A DNA stretch of 5,821 nt, from positions 1-5,821 of the forward strand of contig CAKZOQ010000574.1 in the NCBI GenBank assembly GCA_937136445.1. The letters are read 5' to 3'. Origin of the DNA: an uncultured Gemmatimonadota bacterium. Its GTDB lineage: Bacteria > Gemmatimonadota > Gemmatimonadetes > Longimicrobiales > Gaopeijiaceae. The stretch's first letter is position 1. Each line of letters opens with the position of its first letter. A program made the position numbers and the translations under genes. The notes below the pieces were generated by a model that saw only the letters and a list, made by a program, of their open reading frames with translations, was not told the origin of the DNA and searched no databases. Positions 1 through 5,676 of this stretch are shown here, piece after piece.

Positions 1-468
1 GGTGATTGTCGCCACTACCGCACGGTGGTGGACGAGGGCGTCCAGCTCCTCCAGGACCAGCAGCCCATGGAGGTGCCCGAGACCTTCCACCCGCGCCTTC
101 AGCATCGGCTCTTCCATGTCGACGACGACGAGGCAGGGTACGGTGCCGGCGATTCCGGCACGCCCGTGCTCGCCGTGCTGGGCATGGCCGCCGTCCTCAC
201 CGTGGCTGCGTGGTCTCCGGCGCTCCTCCCCGATGAGCCGGAGGTCCGGCTCTCCCCCATCGTGGTTTCGCAGCCCCCGGCGGCACTCCGCCTCCAGCCG
301 GCCGCCTTCCAACCGCAGGTCTCTTCCTTCGCCGTGGACACCCGCGGGGCGACCGGTCAGGACCTCTGGGGCAATGCGTCGAGCCTCCTCTTCCAGTATT
401 CTCCGGTGGCTCAGCGCTACCGGCAGCGGGCCCTCCTCCGTCAGGCAGGGTCGCGCGACGATCGCTGA
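1..468 (+). CDS. Partial zinc-finger/anti-sigma-like single-pass membrane protein (C-terminal part)
   Basis: The reading frame is open from the first base of the window and ends at TGA 466-468, so the N-terminus is missing; 155 residues are visible. They begin GDCRHYRTVVDEGVQLL, followed by a short helix-rich segment with VPETFHPRLQHRL. This is the usual arrangement just after the CxxC of a zf-HC2 anti-sigma zinc finger, whose HxxxC half would lie outside the window. A hydrophobic stretch at about residues 55-76 (VLAVLGMAAVLTVAAW) is a likely transmembrane helix. After it comes a proline- and glutamine-rich tail of about 80 residues with no recognisable domain. By family analogy it would hold an ECF sigma factor at the inner membrane, with the sigma gene probably just upstream. 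The gene ends 43 bases before holA. The reading frame is well supported; the anti-sigma role is an inference from half a motif. Confidence 0.7.
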   Translation, partial: GDCRHYRTVVDEGVQLLQDQQPMEVPETFHPRLQHRLFHVDDDEAGYGAGDSGTPVLAVLGMAAVLTVAAWSPALLPDEPEVRLSPIVVSQPPAALRLQPAAFQPQVSSFAVDTRGATGQDLWGNASSLLFQYSPVAQRYRQRALLRQAGSRDDR

Positions 469-498
469 GCCGGCTTCCGTTCCAGGCTCCGGTTTCCC

Positions 499-504
499 AG
501 GTGA
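499..504 (+). promoter_or_regulatory. Ribosome binding site of holA
   Basis: AGGTGA lies 7 bases before the ATG at 512. It supports that start over the much longer in-frame extension, which would run back through the preceding gene. Confidence 0.7.
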
Positions 505-511
505 TCTCTGC

Positions 512-1510
512 ATGAGCCTTCTCGAAGAACTCGGCCTGGACTCGGCCCGCGGTGGGGTCTTCTACCTCCACGGGGAGGACGAATTCCGGAAGGATCAGGT
601 CGCCCGAGGGCTGATGGACGCCCACCTCGAGGCCGGCACCCGGGACTTCAACTTCGACCCGCTCCGGGGCGGGGAGGTGGACCCGGAGACGCTGGCCTCC
701 CTCATCGCCACGCCGCCCATGATGGCCGAGTGGCGGGTCATCCTCCTCCGGGAGACGGAGAAGCTCGCCAACTCCTCCAAGGCCCGGACCATTCTGCTGG
801 AGACAGCGGAGAACCCTCCCCCGGGCCTGGCGCTGATCCTGTCCTGCACCAAACCGTCGGGTTCCCGGGCGAAGCTCTACCGGGAGCTGGCCAAGACCGC
901 CCAGGACGTCGAGTTCAAGGAGTTCACCTCCGCCGACGTGCCGGGGTGGCTCATGGAGCGGGCCAGGAACCGCTACGGGAAGGAGCTCGAGGTGGAGGCG
1001 GCCCAGGCTCTGGGCGCCGCCGTGGGCACCAACCTGGGCATCCTCAACCAGGAGCTGGAGAAGCTCTCCGACTTCGTGGAGGAGGGGAAGTCCATCGCGC
1101 TGGCCGACGTGGAAGCGGCGGGCACCCGACTTCCCACCCAGGACCGCTGGCGTTGGTTCGACCTGGTGGGTGAGGGGCGGTTCGAGGAGGCCCACCGAGG
1201 GCTCCAGGTGCTCCTGGACCACGGGGAGAGCGGCGTGGGGCTGGTCATCGGTCTCACCATGCACTTCCTCCGCCTGGGGGTCGCCGCCGAGGCGGGAGCC
1301 CAGGCGCTGGCGAAGGCGCTCCCTCCCCACCAGCGGTGGCTGGCGCAGCGGCTGGAGGGTCAGGCCCGGGGATGGCGGCCGGTCGAGATCGATGCCGCCC
1401 TGGAGGGCCTCCTGCGGGCGGATCGGCTTTTCAAGTCGAGTCCCCTCTCCGACGCGCATCTCCTGGAGGAGTGGCTCCTCACGCTCATGGCGCGGCGGGC
1501 CGTGGCATGA
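512..1510 (+). CDS. holA: DNA polymerase III subunit delta
   Basis: This 332-residue protein is close to the usual HolA length of about 340. HolA is the subunit of the cytoplasmic clamp-loader complex that opens the beta sliding clamp and helps load it on DNA. The N-terminus has the family's opening strand and loop (VFYLHGEDEFRKDQ, residues 16-29). An AAA+-like region without a Walker A motif follows, as expected for delta. Next come the NLGILNQELEKL motif (about residues 174-185), typical of the middle domain, and a helical C-terminal collar domain with LFKSSPLSDAHLLEEWLL near the end. The ATG at 512 is chosen for its ribosome binding site and because the family homology begins about 15 residues later. 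The stop overlaps the start of the SPOR gene by 4 bases (1507-1510). The usual E. coli neighbours leuS and lptE are not in view. The assignment is made from motifs and length. Confidence 0.93.
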   Translation: MSLLEELGLDSARGGVFYLHGEDEFRKDQVARGLMDAHLEAGTRDFNFDPLRGGEVDPETLASLIATPPMMAEWRVILLRETEKLANSSKARTILLETAENPPPGLALILSCTKPSGSRAKLYRELAKTAQDVEFKEFTSADVPGWLMERARNRYGKELEVEAAQALGAAVGTNLGILNQELEKLSDFVEEGKSIALADVEAAGTRLPTQDRWRWFDLVGEGRFEEAHRGLQVLLDHGESGVGLVIGLTMHFLRLGVAAEAGAQALAKALPPHQRWLAQRLEGQARGWRPVEIDAALEGLLRADRLFKSSPLSDAHLLEEWLLTLMARRAVA

Positions 1511-2298
1511 GGCCGAGCGTGCGGGCTCTTGGGACCGCTCTCGGGGTTCTCCTCCTGGCTGCGGTGGGTCTCCTGGGCCTTCCGTCGGGCGTCGACGCAC
1601 AGGGTGCCAACGAGGAGACCTCGCTGGAACGGGTGGAGGAGCTCACGAGGCTCGGTCGCACCGAGGAGGCCCGATCGCTCCTGATCCGGTGGTGGTCCGA
1701 AGGGCGGGACGAAGCCTCGCGTCGAGACCGCCAGCGCGCGCTCTGGATCCGGGGTCGCCTCACGGTGGATCCTGCCCAGGCGGAGCTGGACTTCCAGCGG
1801 TTGGTCCTGGAGTTCCCGGGGGGTGACTTCAGCGACCAGGCCCTCCTTCGACTCGCCCAGGCCGCCTGGGCCGAAGGGGACGGCGAGGCAATGGAGGTCT
1901 GGATGGGCCGACTCACCCGGGACTACCCAGGGAGTCCGGTGGTGCCGGAGGCCCGGAGGTGGCGGGAGGGAGCGGGACCTCTGCCGGAGGCATCGGGTGC
2001 GGCTCCCACGACCGAGACCGCCGAGGGGACCGGACAGGTCGGCGAGGAATCGGCGCCCGGCTACGCCATCCAGCTCGGAGCCTTCGCCGGGGCGGGTCGG
2101 GCCCGGACCCTCCGCAGCCGCGTGCGCGACGCAGGGTACGACGTCCGACTCATCCGGGTGCGGGGGAGTCGGCTGCTGCACGTGCGGGTCGGGCGCTTTG
2201 CCTCGGAAGCCGACGCACGCACCTTGTTGGAGGAGATCCGGTCCCTGGGGATGGACGCGACACTCGTCGACGACGTGCAGCGGGAGAGAGAGCCATGA
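1507..2298 (+). CDS. Secreted SPOR-domain protein with helical (TPR-like) repeats
   Basis: This 263-residue protein starts at the ATG embedded in the holA stop (ATGA). A signal peptide is clear: basic MRPSVR, a hydrophobic core LGVLLLAAVGLLGL, and a likely signal peptidase I site after VDA (residue 31). No lipobox cysteine is seen. Residues of about 37-140 form amphipathic helices that look like TPR or BamD-type repeats (LERVEELTRLGRTEEARSLL; LVLEFPGGDFSDQALLRLAQ). A low-complexity linker of about 35 residues follows. Residues 185-258 are a SPOR domain, with the characteristic opening YAIQLGAFAG and the later VRVGRFASEADA. SPOR domains bind peptidoglycan lacking stem peptides, often at division sites, so a periplasmic, cell-wall-associated role is likely. 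The exact function is unknown. The gene overlaps the response-regulator gene by 4 bases at its end. Confidence 0.88.
   Translation: MRPSVRALGTALGVLLLAAVGLLGLPSGVDAQGANEETSLERVEELTRLGRTEEARSLLIRWWSEGRDEASRRDRQRALWIRGRLTVDPAQAELDFQRLVLEFPGGDFSDQALLRLAQAAWAEGDGEAMEVWMGRLTRDYPGSPVVPEARRWREGAGPLPEASGAAPTTETAEGTGQVGEESAPGYAIQLGAFAGAGRARTLRSRVRDAGYDVRLIRVRGSRLLHVRVGRFASEADARTLLEEIRSLGMDATLVDDVQREREP
2283..2286 (+). promoter_or_regulatory. Ribosome binding site of the response regulator
   Basis: GGAG sits inside a purine run (2282-2290), 8 bases before the ATG at 2295. It supports the start that overlaps the SPOR gene stop. Confidence 0.6.
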
Positions 2299-2861
2299 GC
2301 AAGAAGGCGCCGCCGGTGTGGCGGGTGTTGTTGGCAGAGGACAATGACGACCATGCGCTGCTCATCGAGATGGCCCTCGAGCGTGCCGCCGAGGTACCGC
2401 CGGAGATCATCCGGGCCCGAAACGGGAACGAGGCCGTGGCGGCCGTCCAGGACCACGAGGTGGATCTCATCCTCCTGGACCTGAAGATGCCGGGGCGCAC
2501 CGGGCACGAGGTGCTCCAGGTGGTGAAGGAGGACGAGGAGTTCCGGAAGATCCCGGTGGCGGTCCTCACTTCGTCGGATCAGCACGAGGACATGGCCCGG
2601 AGCTACGGGCTCGGTGGGAACCACTTCATCACGAAGCCCGAGGATCCGGCCGAGCTGGAGAAGCAGCTCCGAACCCTCTTCAAGAACCTCCGGGACGTAG
2701 GCGGCATCTACCGGGGGGCGGGACGGTTCGACGCCACGGCCGTGAGCGCCATGGATCCGGACACCCTGGCCGTGCGAAAGGCCGCCATGTGGGGTGGACT
2801 GATTCTGGTGGCGGTCGTCCTTCTGGCCTTCGCCTGGTACTCGGGCGTCCTGGGGGGGTAG
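2295..2861 (+). CDS. Rcp1/CheY-type response regulator with a C-terminal transmembrane helix
   Basis: This 188-residue protein has a receiver domain at about residues 9-130. The acidic pair E15-D16 opens it (VLLAEDNDDHALLIEMAL), D62 in LILLDLKMPG is the phosphorylation site, T92 follows strand 4 (VAVLTSSDQHED), and K114 sits in HFITKPED. All catalytic residues are present, so phosphorylation should be possible. The DNDDHALL start and the TSSDQHEDMARSYGLGGNHF segment resemble the Rcp1 subfamily, single-domain regulators often paired with phytochromes or other sensor kinases. There is no DNA-binding output domain. After a linker of about 30 residues the protein ends in a hydrophobic segment (about residues 165-186, with GGLILVAVVLLAFAW), a predicted tail anchor, which is unusual for this family. 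Codon use in the tail matches the rest, so a frameshift artefact is unlikely. The start overlaps the SPOR gene by ATGA. No partner kinase is in the window. Confidence 0.9.
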   Translation: MSKKAPPVWRVLLAEDNDDHALLIEMALERAAEVPPEIIRARNGNEAVAAVQDHEVDLILLDLKMPGRTGHEVLQVVKEDEEFRKIPVAVLTSSDQHEDMARSYGLGGNHFITKPEDPAELEKQLRTLFKNLRDVGGIYRGAGRFDATAVSAMDPDTLAVRKAAMWGGLILVAVVLLAFAWYSGVLGG

Positions 2862-2870
2862 CGCCGAGCC

Positions 2871-3821
2871 CTACACCTGCGCCAGGTGGACCAGGGCGTC
2901 GCCGAGGTTGACCAGCGGGTTCACCGTGTGGCCCAGCACCAATCCGCCCTTCCGCGTCTTCACCGGCGCGCCCTTCCCTCCGATGGGGTCCCGTACGGTG
3001 CCCAGCCGCGTCCCGGCGCCCACCTGCTGGCCGAGCTCCACCTCCAGGTGGAAGATCCCGCCCCGGGACGAGCGGACCCAGTAGGTGGAGCGGGCCTCCC
3101 GGGGTGGCTGGGACGCCTCCGCCGGGGTGTCCGGCGTCATCTCCAACGCTGCCAGCGTTCTCAGCGTGCCGGAGACGCCTTCCACCACCGCGAGCGGGCT
3201 GAACCGCCGAGGCTCTCCGCCCTCGAAGAGCAGCACCCGCTTTCCCTTCTTCAGGACGGCGTGCCTCAGGGTGCCCTTCTGCGGCTTGGAGTGGATCATG
3301 ACCCGGGGTCCGAAGGCTCGGGCGAGGCGTCGGGTCTCCTCGTCGTCCAAGTTCCCCCGGATCTGGGGGAGGTTGGTGCGGTCGTCGGAACCGGCGTGGT
3401 AGTCGATCCCGAAGCTGCAGCGTGCCACGACCTCGTCCATGAAGAGCCGGGCGAGGCGGGAGGCCAGGGAGCCGGTGCGGGAGCCCGGGAAGGAGCGGTT
3501 GAGGTCCCGGCGATCCGGCAGGTAGCGGGACTCGGTGACGAAGCCGAAGACGTTCACCACCGGGGTGGCGATGACGGTCCCGGCCAGCGCCTCCGGGTCC
3601 AGGTGATCCAGGATCCGGCGGATGATCTCCACCCCGACGATCTCGTCGCCATGGATGGCTCCGCTGAGCCAGATGGTGGGGCCCGGGTCGACCCCGTGCA
3701 GCACCTCCACCGGGAGATGGAGGTAGGATCCGGAAGGAAGTCTGCCGGCCGGGATCTCCAACTGCCGGCGCCCACCAGCGGGGATGTCTTCGCCGACGAA
3801 GGAGAAGCGCTCCCGGCTCAT
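2871..3821 (-). CDS. Succinylglutamate desuccinylase/aspartoacylase family zinc hydrolase
   Basis: This 316-residue protein belongs to the AstE/AspA branch of the M14 carboxypeptidase-like superfamily, which hydrolyses amide bonds next to an acidic amino acid. The zinc-binding set is visible: H57 and E60 in SGAIHGDEIVG, and H142 in DYHAGS. RRDLNRSFPG (residues 104-113) is the substrate-binding loop, and E200 in LLFEGGE is the likely catalytic glutamate. The last 60 or so residues (FHLEVELGQQVGAGTRLGTV onward) resemble the lipoyl-like beta domain found in this family. No signal peptide is seen, so it should be cytoplasmic. The ATG overlaps the rimK stop (3818-3821), making it the last gene of the rimK operon. 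None of the other arginine succinyltransferase pathway (ast) genes are present. The substrate is therefore unproven: an N-acyl amino acid, or a glutamyl product of RimK, are both possible. Confidence 0.9.
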   Translation of the reverse strand: MSRERFSFVGEDIPAGGRRQLEIPAGRLPSGSYLHLPVEVLHGVDPGPTIWLSGAIHGDEIVGVEIIRRILDHLDPEALAGTVIATPVVNVFGFVTESRYLPDRRDLNRSFPGSRTGSLASRLARLFMDEVVARCSFGIDYHAGSDDRTNLPQIRGNLDDEETRRLARAFGPRVMIHSKPQKGTLRHAVLKKGKRVLLFEGGEPRRFSPLAVVEGVSGTLRTLAALEMTPDTPAEASQPPREARSTYWVRSSRGGIFHLEVELGQQVGAGTRLGTVRDPIGGKGAPVKTRKGGLVLGHTVNPLVNLGDALVHLAQV

Positions 3822-4705
3822 TCGTGGTCGTGAGGTTCCGCGTGGCTTTCCACGTACTCGATGATCTCCCCGGCGACGTCCACCTTAGTCGAGGTCTCGA
3901 TCCCCTCGAGCCCGGGCGAGGAGTTGACCTCCATGATGAGCGGCCCGCGCCGGGCGCGGAGCATGTCCACACCGGCCACGGCGAGGCCCAGAGCCTTGGC
4001 CGCCCGTACCGCCGTCCGGCGCTCCTTGGTGGTGAGCTTCGTGGTCTCGGCCGTGCCGCCGCGGTGGAGGTTCGAGCGGAACTCCCCTTCCGCGCCCTGG
4101 CGAATCATGGAGGCCACCACCCGGTCGCCCACGACCAGCGCCCGGACGTCGGCACCGTCGGCCTCCTTGATGAACTCCTGGACCAGAATGTTGGCGTTGA
4201 GCTGCCGAAACGCGTCGATCACCGACTCGGCGGCCTTCCGGGTCTCGGCGAGGACCACCCCCTGTCCCTGGGTCCCCTCCAGCAGCTTGATCACCAGCGG
4301 CGCGCCCCCCACCAAGTCGATGACGCCCGCGGTGTCTTTCACGGAACGGGCGAAGGCGGTGACGGGAAGCCCCAGCCCGGCCCGGGAGAGGAGTTGCAGC
4401 GAGCGGAGCTTGTCCCGGGAGCGGCTGATGGCCTGGGACTCGGCCACGGAGTAAACCCCCATCATCTCGAACTGGCGGACCACCGCCGTCCCGTAGAAGG
4501 TCACCGAGGCGCCGATGCGGGGGATGATGGCATCGGGTCGGCAGGGAGCTCCCATGTAGCTCATGGCCGGGTTCTTCGCCTCCACCGCCATGGTGCAGCG
4601 CAGGAAGTTGATCACCTGGACGTCGTGGCCCCGGTCCCGCGCAGCCTCGCGGAGTCTGCGCGTGGAGTAGAGGGAGGGGCGGCGGGAGAGGATTCCGATC
4701 TTCAT
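3818..4705 (-). CDS. rimK: RimK, ATP-grasp alpha-L-glutamate ligase
   Basis: This 295-residue protein matches E. coli RimK (300 residues) along its whole length from the start MKIGILSRRPSLYSTRRLRE. RimK uses ATP to add glutamates to the C-terminus of ribosomal protein S6 and can make poly-alpha-glutamate. Visible landmarks are IPRIGASVTFYGTA (61-74), SRDKLRS (96-102), the ATP-binding KLLEGTQGQGV (140-150), VQEFIKEADGADVRALVVGD (175-194), the FRSNLHRGG loop (209-217), and the metal ligands D247 and E259/N261 in MEVNSSPGLEGIE. All key ATP-grasp residues appear intact. An AGGAG ribosome binding site lies 5 bases before the ATG, which also overlaps the stop of the upstream protease-like gene. The longer open frame upstream only overlaps that gene and is not used. 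Whether the target here is S6 or another protein cannot be told from this window. Confidence 0.95.
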   Translation of the reverse strand: MKIGILSRRPSLYSTRRLREAARDRGHDVQVINFLRCTMAVEAKNPAMSYMGAPCRPDAIIPRIGASVTFYGTAVVRQFEMMGVYSVAESQAISRSRDKLRSLQLLSRAGLGLPVTAFARSVKDTAGVIDLVGGAPLVIKLLEGTQGQGVVLAETRKAAESVIDAFRQLNANILVQEFIKEADGADVRALVVGDRVVASMIRQGAEGEFRSNLHRGGTAETTKLTTKERRTAVRAAKALGLAVAGVDMLRARRGPLIMEVNSSPGLEGIETSTKVDVAGEIIEYVESHAEPHDHE

Positions 4706-5190
4706 GCGTGCTCCTGGCGGCTGGTGGGCGACGGGGTCCGTCGCTTGCTGGCGCGGCGACCTGCCACGAAGGAGCGACCGGGATCCACCACGACGCGGCC
4801 GCGGAGCGCCTGCCGCCCCAGCAACATGCGGAAGCCCATCTCGTCCCGGCGGGTCAGGGTGAGCTCGATGGGCCAGCTTCGGCCCAGGAGCCCCACCGGG
4901 GTCCGGATCACCGGCCGCAGCTCGGCTCGCCCGCTGGAGCTCCGCACCTCCCGCTCGTCCACCACGGGCGCTTCGGCCTCGAGGCTGTTCTCGGTGGAGC
5001 GCTGCACGGGGTGGACGTGGAACCGGATCCATTCCGCGCCGTCCTGCTGGAATCGCTCCATACGGAAAGCATGGAGCGACGAGGTCCGGGCTCCGGTGTC
5101 CAGCTTGGCCTTGATGCGCGCTACGCCCAGCTCCGGCAGCGTGATCCACTCCCGCCAGCCGAGGAGCTCCGGGTCCTCGCGTCGGTTCAC
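4702..5190 (-). CDS. 'ATP-dependent zinc protease' family protein (PF05618/DUF785; RimB-like)
   Basis: This 162-residue protein begins at a GTG overlapping the DUF302 stop (GTGA, 5187-5190). No ATG lies between that point and the start of homology, so GTG is the best start. The N-terminus GWREWITLPELGVARIKAKL leads to DTGARTSSLHA (D31-T32-G33-A34), and MLLGRQAL follows at residues 122-129. The pair DTGA plus hydrophobic-hydrophobic-G-R is the pattern of retropepsin-like aspartic proteases, although databases usually call this family a zinc protease. It has no HExxH motif and no ATP-binding motif. In Pseudomonas a family member, RimB, is encoded with RimK and modulates S6 glutamylation, so it may process or control the glutamylated product here. 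The last 25 or so residues are basic and probably disordered. It ends by overlapping rimK by ATGA. Confidence 0.88.
   Translation of the reverse strand: MNRREDPELLGWREWITLPELGVARIKAKLDTGARTSSLHAFRMERFQQDGAEWIRFHVHPVQRSTENSLEAEAPVVDEREVRSSSGRAELRPVIRTPVGLLGRSWPIELTLTRRDEMGFRMLLGRQALRGRVVVDPGRSFVAGRRASKRRTPSPTSRQEHA
4711..4715 (-). promoter_or_regulatory. Ribosome binding site of rimK
   Basis: On the minus strand AGGAG lies 5 bases before the rimK ATG, inside the end of the upstream gene. It fixes the rimK start and suggests that translation can be re-initiated there. Confidence 0.65.
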
Positions 5191-5579
5191 AGCGCCTCGA
5201 GGGCGCGACTCATCCGTTCCCGGACATCCCGGGCGAGGGCTTCGAGGTCGGCACGACCGGCGACGCCGAGCTGCTCCACCGGGTCCAGCACGGCCACCAC
5301 GCTGCCCTCGCCGCCGTCCGCCTCGTACACCACGACGTTGCAGGGCAGGAGGAGGCCGATGTCGATCTCGGTGTCCAGCGCCTGGTGGGCCAACGGAGGA
5401 TTGCACGCCCCCAGGATGCGGTAGGGCCGGGTCTCCACATCCAGCTTCTTTCGGAGCGTTGCCTGGACGTCGATCTCCGTCAGGATGCCGAATCCTTCGT
5501 CGGCCAGGGTCTCCCGGATGCGGGCGTCGGCCTCGTCGGGGGAGAGGGAGACGGTCTTCTTGAGGCTGTTGTAGGCCAT
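5187..5579 (-). CDS. DUF302 domain protein
   Basis: This 130-residue protein is a single DUF302 domain almost end to end. It starts MAYNSLKKTVSLSPDEADARI and continues with LADEGFGILTEIDVQATLRKK, typical of the alternating helix/strand fold of the family. The conserved ACNPPLAHQAL (C59-N60-P61) and the LLPCNVVVYE strand follow. The biochemical function of DUF302 is unknown. The conserved cysteine and CNP loop suggest a ligand or redox site, but nothing in this sequence shows which. No signal peptide or membrane segment is present. A weak AGGG lies 7 bases before the ATG (complement of 5587-5590). It is the first gene of the minus-strand operon and overlaps the protease-like gene by 4 bases, so it is probably produced together with RimK. 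No clear -35/-10 promoter is visible in the 97-base spacer upstream. Confidence 0.9.
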   Translation of the reverse strand: MAYNSLKKTVSLSPDEADARIRETLADEGFGILTEIDVQATLRKKLDVETRPYRILGACNPPLAHQALDTEIDIGLLLPCNVVVYEADGGEGSVVAVLDPVEQLGVAGRADLEALARDVRERMSRALEAL

Positions 5580-5676
5580 GGGATCGCCCTGGGATCGGGG
5601 GATGTGGGGTCTCGAAGGATGGACCCCGAAGCCAGGCAGACGATCCGCCGGCGGGGAGGGTCGGTCCGGGCCTCCC

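Noticed and set aside
467..489. Short inverted repeat GAGCC/GGCTC between the first gene and holA
   Set aside because: Five pairs with a 13-base loop and no T-run; likely chance.
2..511. N-terminal extension of holA by about 170 codons
   Set aside because: The extension overlaps the preceding gene in another frame, is serine/arginine-rich nonsense, and the ATG at 512 has a good ribosome binding site and fits the family length.
197..1600. A 467-codon open frame on the minus strand opposite holA
   Set aside because: It is arginine/proline/glycine-rich, has no recognisable domain, and lies fully opposite the well-supported holA frame; GC-rich genes commonly leave such open antisense frames.
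4706..5149. N-terminal extension of rimK
   Set aside because: It would overlap the protease-like gene almost entirely; the ATG at 4705 matches the E. coli RimK start exactly and has AGGAG before it.
3824..5563. A 579-codon open frame on the plus strand opposite the rimK operon
   Set aside because: It spans several confident minus-strand genes, has low-complexity composition and resembles no family; it is a shadow of GC-rich coding.
2871..5579. Phage-defence, CRISPR or mobile-element cargo
   Set aside because: No transposase, integrase, terminal repeats or spacer arrays are present, and base composition matches the flanking chromosome.
5606..5627. Inverted repeat GGGGTC/GACCCC with a 10-base loop in the spacer before the DUF302 gene, as a terminator
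   Set aside because: The stem is only 6 pairs and no T-run follows on either strand; pairings of this size are expected by chance at this GC content.
5654..5676. Inverted repeat GGGAGG/CCTCCC beside the stop of the NTF2-like gene
   Set aside because: Six pairs around an 11-base loop with no T-run; not enough to call a terminator.
5580..5676. Promoter for the minus-strand operon
   Set aside because: I looked for -35/-10 pairs on the minus strand and found none with acceptable spacing and match; the operon may use an unrecognised promoter or read through from the NTF2-like gene.
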